NCBI GenBank assembly: GCA_950097015.1
Contig: CATNEN010000003.1
Span: forward strand, 1,426,001 to 1,490,000
Direction: 5' to 3'
Length of the DNA stretch: 64,000 nt
Origin: Macrostomum hystrix
Lineage: Eukaryota > Platyhelminthes > Macrostomidae
The notes below the pieces were generated by a model. That model was not told the DNA's origin, ran no database searches, and worked only from the letters and a program-made list of their open reading frames with translations. This document shows positions 34,043-43,780 of the stretch, in pieces; the stretch's first letter is position 1, and each line of letters starts with the position of its first letter. Position numbers and translations under genes: made by a program.

Positions 34043-34781
34043 TCACCGCACTCAGTCTCAGTGCTGCTTGGGGGCCAGTAGACAGTCTAGGGGTTTGGGC
34101 TGTGCACATTCACGGCTTGAAATACAATGTACAGTCTGGGGCTTCGGCGCCCGGGGAAGGGAGGGGGTGGCTGTAATAAAATTTGGCCCGCAGAGTGGCG
34201 GAGGGGAGTTGGGGTGGCTGTCCTCGGAAAACAAAAAGTGACTCACTTTGAGATGATGCAGCTTTGCTCTGGATTGAGTAGAGATGTTCAAAATTGTCAG
34301 CATTGTCGGAAAACATGTAAAGTGTAAGTGGATCAAATTTGGAGAAAATCTGACAAAGTGGGGCGACGATATGTCGAATTGAGTGATTTTTTGACGATTT
34401 TTGAGCAGTTTTTTGCACTTTTGAGCAGGAAGGAAATGATTTTTCGGGAATTTGAGTAGCCTATTGCACTCAGCGTAGGTGGTTTTAGGTATGTGCAAAG
34501 TTTGGTGCGATTTGGTTGAGCGGTTTCGGCGTCTATAAAGACAAAAGGTTGCACACACACAGACAGACACACACACACACAGACAGAGTTTTCACTTTTA
34601 TATATATAGATTTTGAATTTGAATCTAATTTGCGTCAATTTTTTACTGACAGCTCAATTGACCCAAAAAAACTTTTTAGTACAACCTGCAACTTGTTATC
34701 TAATAAACGAAAATATGCGTGCATTTAACTGCGTGAGGCTCCGTGATTTAATACGCAAATGTACGAGTAATCACTGATTGT

Positions 34782-37700
34782 GTGACTGAATTATCGATTA
34801 GTGTGACTGAATTATCGATTAGTGTGACTGAATTATCGATTAGTGTGACTGAATTATCAATTAGTGTGGGTGAATTATTGATTAGTGTGGGTGAATTATT
34901 GATTAGTGTGGGTCAATTATTGATTAGTGTGGGTGAATTATCGACTAGTGTGACTGAATTATCTATTAGTGTTGGTGAATTATGGATTAGAGTCGGTTAA
35001 TTATCGATTATTGTGGCTGAATTATCGATTAGTGTGGCTGAATTATCGACTAGTGTGACTGAATTATCTATTAGTGTGACTGAATCATCGATTAGTGTGA
35101 CTGAATTATCGATTAGTGTGACTGAATAATCGATTAGTGTGGGTGAATGATCGATTAGTGTGACTGAATTATCGATTAGTGTGACTGAATTATCGATTAG
35201 TGTGACTGAATTATCTATTAGTGTGACTGAATCATCGATTAGTGTGACTGAATTATCGATTAGTGTGACTGAATAATCGATTAGTGTGGGTGAATGATCG
35301 ATTAGTGTGACTGAATTATCGATTAGTGTGACTGAATAATCGATTAGTGAGGGTGAATTATCGATTAGTGTGACTGAATTATCGATTAGTGTGGCTGAAT
35401 TATCGATTAGTGTGACTTAATTATCGACTAGTGTGACTGAATTATAGATTAGTGCGACTAAATTATCGACTAGTGTGACTGAATCATCGACTAGTGTGAC
35501 TGAATTATCGACTAGTGTGACTGAATTATCGATTAGTGTGACTGAATTATCGACTAGTGTGACTGAATTATCGATTAGTGCGACTGAATTGTCGATTAGT
35601 GTGACTGAATTATCGATTAGTGTGACTGAATTATCGATTAGTGTGACTGAATTATCGATTAGTGTGACTGAATTATCGATTAGTGTGACTGAATTATCGA
35701 TTAGTGTGACTGAATTATCGATTAGTGTGACTGAATTATCGATTAGTGTGACTGAATTGTCGATTAGTGTGACTGAATTATCGATTAGTGTGACTGAATT
35801 ATCGACTAGTGTGACTGAATTGTCGATTAGTGTGACTGAATTATCGATTAGTGTGACTGAATCATCGATTAGTGTGACTGAATTATCGATTAGTGTGACT
35901 GAATAATCGATTAGTGTGGGTGAATGATCGATTAGTGTGACTGAATTATCGATTAGTGTGACTGAATAATCGATTAGTGTGGGTGAATTATCGATTAGTG
36001 TGACTGAATTATCGATTAGTGTGGCTGAATTATCAATTTGTGTGGGTGAATTATTGATTAGTGTGACTGAATAATCGATTAGTGAGGGTGAATTATCGAT
36101 TAGTGTGACTGAATTATCGATTAGTGTGACTGAATTATCGATTAGTGTGACTTAATTATCGACTAGTGTGACTGAATTATAGATTAGTGCGACTAAATTA
36201 TCGACTAGTGTGACTGAATCATCGACTAGTGTGACTGAATTGTCGATTAGTGTGACTGAATTATCGATTAGTGTGACTGAATTATCGACTAGTGTGACTG
36301 AATTATCGATTAGTGCGACTGAATTGTCGATTAGTGTGACTGAATTATCGATTAGTGTGACTGAATTATCGATTAGTGTGACTGAATTATCGATTAGTGT
36401 GACTGAATTATCGATTAGTGTGACTGAATTATCGATTAGTGTGACTGAATTATCGATTAGTGTGACTGAATTATCGATTAGTGTGACTGAATTGTCGATT
36501 AGTGTGACTGAATTATCGATTAGTGTGACTGAATTATCGACTAGTGTGACTGAATTGTCGATTAGTGTGACTGAATTATCTATTAGTGTGACTGAATCAT
36601 CGATTAGTGTGACTGAATTATCGATTAGTGTGACTGAATAATCGATTAGTGTGGGTGAATGATCGATTAGTGTGACTGAATTATCGATTAGTGTGACTGA
36701 ATAATCGATTAGTGTGGGTGAATTATCGATTAGTGTGACTGAATTATCGATTAGTGTGGCTGAATTATCAATTTGTGTGGGTGAATTATTGATTAGTGTG
36801 GGTGAATTATCGATTAGTGTGGCTGAATTATCGATTAGTGTGGGTGAGTTATGGATTAGTGTGGGTGCATTTTCGAATAGTGTCGCTGAATTATCGATTA
36901 GTGTGCCCGAATTATCGATTAGTGTTGGTGAGTTATCGATTAGTGTGCGTGCATTTTCGATTTGTGTGGGTGCATTTTCGATTAGTGTGGGTGAATTATC
37001 GATTAGTGTGACTGAATTATCGATTAGTGTGACTGAATTATCGATTAGTGTGACTGAATTATCTATTAGTGTGGGTGAATTATTGGTTAGTGTGGGTGAA
37101 TTATCGATTAGTGTGGGTGAATTATCGATTAGTGTGGCTGAATTATCGACTAGTGTGACTGAATTATCTATTAGTGTGACTGAATCATCGATTAGTGTGA
37201 CTGAATTATTGATTAGTGTGGGTGAATTATCGATTAGTGTGGCTGAATTATCGACTAGTGTGACTGAATTATCTATTAGTGTGACTGAATCATCGATTAG
37301 TGTGACTGAATTATTGATTAGTGTGGGTGAATTATCGATTAGTGTGGCTGAATTATCGACTAGTGTGACTGAATTATCTATTAGTGTGACTGAATCATCG
37401 ATTAGTGTGACTGAATTATTGATTAGTGTGGGTGAATTATTGATTAGTGTGGGTCAATTATTGATTATTGTGGCTGAATTATCGATTAGTGTGGCTGAAT
37501 TATCGACTAGTGTGACTGAATTATCTATTAGTGTGACTGAATCATCGATTAGTGTGACTGAATTATCGATTAGTGTGACTGAATCATCGATTAGTGTGAC
37601 TGAATAATCGATTAGTGTGGGTGAATGATCGATTAGTGTGACTGAATTATCGATTAGTGTGACTGAATAATCGATTAGTGTGGGTGAATGATCGATTAGT

Positions 37701-38729
37701 GTGACTGAATTATCGATTAGTGTGGCTGAATTATCAATTTGTGTGGGTGAATTATTGATTAGTGTGGGTGAATTATCGATTAGTGTGGCTGAATTATCGA
37801 TTAGTGTGACTTAATTATCGACTAGTGTGACTGAATTATAGATTAGTGCGACTAAATTATCGACTAGTGTGACTTAATCATCGACTAGTCTGACTGAATT
37901 GTCGATTAGTGTGACTGAATTATCGATTAGTGTGACTGAATTATCGACTAGTGTGACTGAATTATCGATTAGTGTGACTTAATTATCGATTAGTGTGACT
38001 GAATTATCGACTAGTGTGACTGAATTATCGATTAGTGCGACTGAATTGTCGATTAGTGTGACTGAATTATCGATTAGTGTGACTGAATTATCGATTAGTG
38101 TGACTGAATTATCGATTAGTGTGACTGAATTATCGATTAGTGTGACTGAATTATCGATTAGTGTGACTGAATTATCGATTAGTGTGACTGAATTATCGAT
38201 TAGTGTGACTGAATTGTCGATTAGTGTGACTGAATTGTCGATTAGTGTGACTGAATTATCGACTAGTGTGACTGAATTGTCGATTAGTGTGACTGAATTA
38301 TCTATTAGTGTGACTGAATCATCGATTAGTGTGACTGAATTATCGATTAGTGTGACTGAATAATCGATTAGTGTGGGTGAATGATCGATTAGTGTGACTG
38401 AATTATCGATTAGTGTGACTGAATAATCGATTAGTGTGGGTGAATTATCGATTAGTGTGACTGAATTATCGATTAGTGTGGCTGAATTATCAATTTGTGT
38501 GGGTGAATTATTGATTAGTGTGGGTGAATTATCGATTAGTGTGGCTGAATTATCGATTAGTGTGGGTGAGTTATGGATTAGTGTGGGTGCATTTTCGAAT
38601 AGTGTCGCTGAATTATCGATTAGTGTGCCCGAATTATCGATTAGTGTTGGTGAATTATCGATTAGTGTGCGTGCATTTTCGATTAGTGTGGGTGCATTTT
38701 CGATTAGTGTGGGTGAATTATCGATTAGA
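34782..38729. repeat. 21-bp minisatellite M4, block II copy
   Basis: About 188 units, almost four times the block I array. Larger repeats are superimposed: 35,475-35,906 recurs at 36,210-36,641 (735 bp, 35 units), and 36,714-37,011 recurs at 38,436-38,733 (1,722 bp, 82 units). The last segment also recurs in the block I array as the edge next to TTGACTAAAACATGC. Stops (TTAATT and TAATCG variants) break both strands. Confidence 0.93.
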
Positions 38730-39003
38730 TTGACTAAAACATGCACCATACAGTTTTTTGTCAGCAAAATCCAGCCTCTTTAAATTTTTCTAAGAAACGC
38801 AGTTTCCCGTCCTTAAACTACTAGAAGCCATTGTGCTGACTTTGCTGCTGCCATTAATACGTCAGTGTGAAGTATTTGTTCTCCTGCTCTTTGTGACTCA
38901 CTTCTTCTAATGGCAAAGACTTTCTCACTCCAATCATGACCACGATTTACAAAGAAAGGATGCAAAAATTACTATTTTAATAGTCGTTTAAATATGTGGA
39001 GGT

Positions 39004-39009
39004 TTTATT
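39004..39009 (-). promoter_or_regulatory. Polyadenylation signal of peptide gene 2
   Basis: AATAAA on the minus strand, at the same distance from the stop codon as in copy 1. Confidence 0.5.
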
Positions 39010-39155
39010 CTACGCTCGAAAATCCAGGGTCAAATACATGCTAACTGCTGCAATAACCATGATCAGTAATTGTTATTCTGTTGGGTGCCGTAGGAGCAAA
39101 TCGTGGGCGAGTCCAGGTCAGTTGTCACGTGTGCTCAGACAGTGTTGAGAAGGGC

Positions 39156-39428
39156 CTACTTGCCAGGGATCGGCAGCATGCGGTAGATCCTGTAGGCGGT
39201 CTTGGCGACGCGCCACACGCGCCCCCACCTGATGCGGATGCGGCGCAGACGGATGAACTTCTTCTGCAGCTCGGCGGCCTTCTCCTCCGACATGTCCGAC
39301 TCGTCCAGGTCAGCCAGGGCCTCCAGCGCCGCCAGCGACTCGGCTTCCTCCTCCGACAGCTCCTGGCTGGGCCTGGCGACTGCCAGAGCTGCGCACAGCA
39401 GGAGTCCGAGAGCAAACTGCCACTTCAT
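39156..39428 (-). CDS. Cationic antimicrobial-like peptide precursor, 90 aa, copy 2
   Basis: Encodes a protein identical to copy 1 at 12,374-12,646: signal peptide, acidic pro-region ending Lys-Lys, and a +11 C-terminal peptide ending PIPGK. I see no nucleotide difference in the 273-nt frame, while the 5' untranslated region and flanks have scattered changes. TATA box and AATAAA are conserved, so both copies are probably expressed and add to gene dosage. Confidence 0.85.
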   Translation of the reverse strand: MKWQFALGLLLCAALAVARPSQELSEEEAESLAALEALADLDESDMSEEKAAELQKKFIRLRRIRIRWGRVWRVAKTAYRIYRMLPIPGK

Positions 39429-39519
39429 GTCTGTGCTGCTGCTGTTGCTTGATGAAGCAGGTAGAGAAGCTGAGAGTTAGCTTTGGCTTGGAGCTCTACT
39501 CAGCATTTAGAGACCTCTG

Positions 39520-39526
39520 ATTTATA
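39520..39526 (-). promoter_or_regulatory. TATA box of peptide gene 2
   Basis: TATAAAT on the minus strand, 92 bp upstream of the ATG, as in copy 1. Confidence 0.6.
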
Positions 39527-40044
39527 CACTCGGAATCGGCACGTTTTTCCGGTCAGCGGAATGCAGGCTCCGAAATGCCGTCTTCCACGCGCCCTTGGCC
39601 TTTTTAAGTGCTCACCTCACAGTAATACAGTGGTCTAAACCTAAATTAATTTTCAATTGTTATCATTGAACTTGAGAACTGTTTAGAATTTGCTTTTCTG
39701 CTCACTGCATATTAGATGAGGCTCTTTGGTACTGAAAGTTGGCGAGTTCAACAGCAGCCAAATTGAATGAGAAATTCTCTTATTGTCCTATAAACCTAAT
39801 ACAAAAGAGAGCATTGTATTTTTAGGGGCAGATGAGCTGCGCCTCACGCTGCAGGTGTCTCTGCTAATGCTAGTCTATTTGTTTTCTTAGTTAGTTTTGC
39901 AGCCAATGCTGGCCAAAGTAATTAAGTTTGCAATCCCAAAATGTTCCTCCAAGTTTGAGCCTGATCCCAATAAGTACTTCATCGATGAATGTGTGTATGC
40001 TCAATAATAATAATAATTTTTTATTTAATTAATTATAACACGAA

Positions 40045-40118
40045 TTGTTTCAGTAGAGTCGCGAATCGAACCCCGACCTTCAAGTCGTGAGTGCGACGCC
40101 CTAATCACTAGGCTAAAA
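40045..40118 (-). repeat. tRNA-like SINE head
   Basis: On the minus strand TAGCCTAGTGATTAGGGCGT, then CTTGAAGGTCGGGGTTCGATT: A- and B-box-like elements of the same family as the SINE head at 2675. No tail follows. Confidence 0.5.
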
Positions 40119-40189
40119 CTATGGTCCCTGGTCTACGGTTCGTCTAAGGTTGGTCGAAGGTTCAAGTGGCCTGTTGCAGCACCATTTCC

Positions 40190-40613
40190 CATTGTCTAGC
40201 ATTTTAACGATCATTGTCTTGCATTTTAACGATCATTGTCTAGCATTTTAACGACCATTGTCTAGCATTTTAACGATAATTGTCTAGCATTTTAACAATC
40301 ATTATCTAGCATTTTAACGATCATTGTCTAGCATTTTAACGATCATTGTCTAGCATTTTAACGATCATTGTCTAGCATTTTAACGATCATTGTCTAGCAT
40401 TTTAACGATCGTCGTCTAGCATTTTAACGATCATTGTCTAGCATTTTAACGATCATTGTCTAGCATTTTAACGATCATTGTCTAGCATTTTAACGATCAT
40501 TGTCTAGCATTTTAACGATCATTGTCTAGCATTTTAACGATCATTGTCTAGCATTTTAACGATCATTGTCTAGCATTTTAACGATCATTGTCTAGCATTT
40601 TAACGATCATTGT
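40190..40613. repeat. 22-bp minisatellite array M7
   Basis: About 19 units of CATTGTCTAGCATTTTAACG plus AT, very uniform, with single-base variants such as CGTCGT and CAATCATTA. The regularity suggests recent expansion. Lies about 200 bp past the stop codon of the Ig-like gene. Confidence 0.95.
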
Positions 40614-40815
40614 TCGTAGTTTTTATGCAAGGCTTCTGGCTTTACCATGGACTCTTCTTAAATGGTTAATATCTCTCTGTTAATATCTGTTTTGGCGTGC
40701 CAGGTGCTATAAAAATAATGTTTATATTTAGGAACTTCATTGCTGCACACACATCCAGTCTCATTTGTTTTATTCGACATCTGGACACAGCCAGGTCTAT
40801 GGGAGAAACCTCTAA

Positions 40816-43397
40816 TCATACGGGGGTTCCTTGAAAGTGTGCAGTTTCACCAAACGCTTCGCGCACTGGTTTCTTGGTCCTGACTGCGTTCAACAGCCAA
40901 GCATCATCTCTCCATTGTACCGTAGTAAATTGATAATCGAGCTCGGATGGCAACACACTCACCAATCTGACCAGAGTCAAATTAGTAACCCGGTCGCGAG
41001 CTGACCGTAAATAGCACAGGTGCTCAGGTTCCGGGTAGGAGTCCTTCGACGTGAAATTGACAGTAACACGACGGCCTAGCACCCACACTGGGTATACGGA
41101 CAGGCTGACATTGTTGGGGTCAGCTAAAATGAAACAAATTTACAATTGGCGTGCTTTTATGTGTAAAAATAGCTTGAGTCAATTAGCCCAACTCACTAAT
41201 GATTCCCAGATTTTTTTCTAGTCGAAAATTTCCGTAGCGGCAGACCAGCAGTCGGTCGTGATGGCTCTGCTCGGCGTTAAGTTGAAACTCGGCCTCGGCT
41301 GATCCGTCCGGCTGGTTGGTGACTCGAAGCTGTGCAAATTGTTAGGAGAAGGTTCACCAGGACAAGGCTTCAAGATACTATAAAGACTAATTGAGGTTAG
41401 TTCTACAAAGTCTAACTGAGATTCTTTCTATAAAGAAAAATTGAGGTTCGTTCAACAAAGACTAATTGAGTTTCGTTCTATAAACACTAATTAAGGCTCG
41501 TTTAACAAAGACGAATTGAGGTACGTTCTATAAAGACTATACTTGAGGTTCGTTCAACAAAGACTAATTGAGGTTCGTTCAACAAAGTCTAATTGAGGTT
41601 CGTTCAACAAAGACTAAAGACTAATTGAGATTCGTTCAACAAAGACTAATTGAGATTCGTTCAACAAAGACTAATTGAGATTCGTTCAACAAAGACTAAT
41701 AGAGATTCGTTCTATAAAGACTAATTGAGGCTCGTTCAACAAAGACTACTTGAGGTTCGTTCTACAAAGACTAATTGAGGTTCACTTAACAATACTAATT
41801 GAGTTCGTTCTACAAAGACTAATTGAGGTTCGCTTAACCAATACCAATTGAGTTCGTTCTACAAAGACTAATTGAGGTGTGCTTAACCAATACTAATTGA
41901 GTTCGTTCTACAAAGACTAATTGAGGTTCGCTTAACCAATACTAATTGAGTTCGTTCTACAAAGACTAATTGAGGTGCGCTTAACAAATACTAATTGAGT
42001 TCGTTCTACAAAGACTAACGGAGGTTCGTTCTACAAAGTTCATCCTACAAAGACCAATAAAGGTAGTTCAAAAAAGAATTAAGGTCCTTTTAAAAAAGAC
42101 TAACTGACGTTGATTCTATAGAGACTTTGAACTGAGTTTTCAAACGCAGACTCGAGTTTTTTGAAAAGCCATTGAATTCACCTGGTTTAGTGTTTCATTA
42201 CGAGTGTCCAAGCTATTGCCAGCGATGACGCAACCGAGTGCCAGGTGCCGCTGTTCGTCGTCGATCAACGAGCAACGGCTGATGAGGATCGAGAAACAGA
42301 CGCTAGCGCCGTCGCCCATGACACGGAGGCTGCGCAGTGGACAGGTTCTGGTGTTGATCATCGACAGTTGAATCGGTGGCGTCTCAAGGCCTAGAAATGA
42401 ACCGAAAATGATAATTAGTTCTCATGTGAGCCGATCATCTTCATATAATCTCTGTCGCAAACCTACCAGTCAAATTGATCGCCGAATAACTCAATTGGTT
42501 GAAGCTTTGCAGCATGAGAAATCCAACAAGAATCTGAAGTGTGTCAAATTTAGACCATGTCGATTTCGCGACTTATCAAAACTATCTTTATGCTCAACGA
42601 CGCGAACAGTTTACCATGAACGCTTTAGTACCTTTTCAGTCTCATCCAGCAACTTTCCGAGCTGCCTCCACCGGTCGCTGCTGCCGAAGGCCTCCCAGCT
42701 GGCGCGGCACGGATCCTCCAGCTGCAGCTCCAGCGGGAGGCTCGCGGCTCCGAGCGCCGACACGAGCGAGCCGCCCGCACCTGCTGCCTGCCACTGGCCA
42801 TCTGCAACACGAGTGCCATGCTGACAGACTGACTGTCTCAGACTGACTGTCTCAGACTGACTGTCTCAGACTGACTGTCTCAGACTGACTGTCTCAGACT
42901 GACTGTCTCAGACTGACTGTCTCAGACTGACTGTCTCAGAATGACTGTCTCAGACTGACTGTCTCAGCATCTGTCATGAGAACAAATGAAGGTCGGCGTC
43001 ACTCACCCCAGCCTCGCACGCTCACCCGATCCAGCACCATCGGCTGCCTCAGCTGCATCACAAGCCACCGAGGCCCGGACCGCACAGCAGCTGGGAATTG
43101 GTTTGTCTCCGACCGGCCGTTCTGCCACCACTGGCAGTCACCGTCCGGCTGCCAGGTGCGCACAATGTCCGATCGGCTCAGCTGCACTAGAAAGTGTTAG
43201 GCAATATCAGGTCATTGATCTCAATGATGCATTTCAATATGACAAGCTGAAAATTTGATCAGCATACCTGTACGAAGAGCACTGGGGCATTCCTGCTCAG
43301 CTGATGCGTTGAGCAAACCTGACAGCTGTAGAAGCAGCAGCTGCAGCAGCAGGTGCGACAGGCCCGGAGTCAAAGGCAGGCAATTGTTCAGCTTCAT
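40816..43397 (-). CDS. Secreted Ig-like protein, seven exons, 398 aa
   Basis: Minus-strand exons 43397-43268, 43186-43007, 42801-42632, 42533-42467, 42390-42182, 41329-41197 and 41123-40816 sum to 1,197 nt with every phase matched and GT-AG borders. Exon 1 encodes a Leu-rich signal peptide (LLLQLLLLQLSGLL). Residues 44-160 (CQWWQNGR, RWLVMQLRQPMVLDRVSVRG, DPCRASWEAF) resemble the beta-strand pattern of F5/8-type galactose-binding modules, weakly. Residues about 183-296 and 297-398 look like two Ig-like folds, with RLLVCRYGN and RRVTVNFTSKDSYPEPEHLC. No membrane segment is seen. A possible donor GTGAGT near 40,970 could give a longer or different C-terminus. Introns contain arrays M8 and M6. 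The domain calls are tentative; the exon chain is well supported. Confidence 0.65.
41378..42125. repeat. 25-bp minisatellite array M6, intron locus
   Basis: About 29 units of GACTAATTGAGGTTCGTTCT plus ACAAA, more diverged than at 14,771-15,430. The distal part alternates with a GGTTCGCTTAACCAATAC variant. It fills intron 5 of the Ig-like gene. Confidence 0.9.
42825..42967. repeat. 14-bp minisatellite array M8
   Basis: Ten units of CTCAGACTGACTGT, nearly perfect, in intron 2 of the Ig-like gene. Confidence 0.92.
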
Positions 43398-43467
43398 GTT
43401 TAGCAAATGGTCGACAAAACCGGCGCAGATTTGTAGCGGTTGGCGAATTTTGCCAAAACCCCATCGC

Positions 43468-43477
43468 TATATAATAG
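43468..43477 (-). promoter_or_regulatory. Possible TATA box of the Ig-like gene
   Basis: TATTATATAG on the minus strand, about 71 bp upstream of the ATG at 43,397. Position is reasonable; no other promoter element is recognised. Confidence 0.4.
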
Positions 43478-43780
43478 CCTCTTCGCCTAAGATACGAATT
43501 AGATTGTCATCAGCTAATATGCTGCTAGCTATGAAAACAGGAGGGCGAACAGATCAGTTTACATGATTTAAATCTACATCAATGCTAGCACAGAGCCATC
43601 CGCTTTGCTGGCTTCAAATTTAATCTAACATCGGCCTATGAACGATGTGCTAAGGAGTTTTAAAATGCATAACGAGCGTAAACATTTTAAGGATATGAAA
43701 CCTGCTGAAATAAATTACTGCATTGAAGACTGAGAGGTAATGAAATAAATATATCAGGCTGATATTGAACATACAAATTA
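43478..43780. other. Spacer between Ig-like gene and giant satellite
   Basis: AT-rich unique sequence. No exon or repeat recognised. Confidence 0.5.

Larger units (their letters stand above)
32321..34610 (-). mobile_element. Helitron, 2,290 bp, internally deleted
   Basis: On the minus strand the element begins TCTATATATATAAAAG at 34,610 and ends GGGCAAAAAAAGCTAG at 32,321. It therefore has the 5'-TC and 3'-CTRR ends of Helitrons, with host A at the 5' side and T at the 3' side. A terminal hairpin (TGCCC, loop, GGGCA) sits eight bases before CTAG. Block I preserves the empty site GTATTTAA/TTTTGAA at 10,728/10,729 without any target duplication. Helicase remnants run in the same direction, but no Rep (HUH) region is present, so it is non-autonomous. 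It inserted after the cassette duplicated, or was lost from block I. Confidence 0.88.
21089..39900 (+). repeat. Block II: direct duplicate of the cassette at 2061-13,090
   Basis: Collinear with block I from GTGCAAGTGAAATATG (2060 and 21,090) to about 39,900. Differences: about 790 bp around the SINE missing near 21,500, a frameshift in the B copy, a 2.67-kb tandem duplication, a Helitron insertion, and length changes in all four minisatellites. Unique sequence is otherwise very similar, implying a recent duplication. Confidence 0.9.

Noticed and set aside
34058-34638. Minus-strand frames of 101-172 codons.
   Set aside because: They cover the 5' non-coding end of the Helitron, including CA-rich repeats; no known domain.
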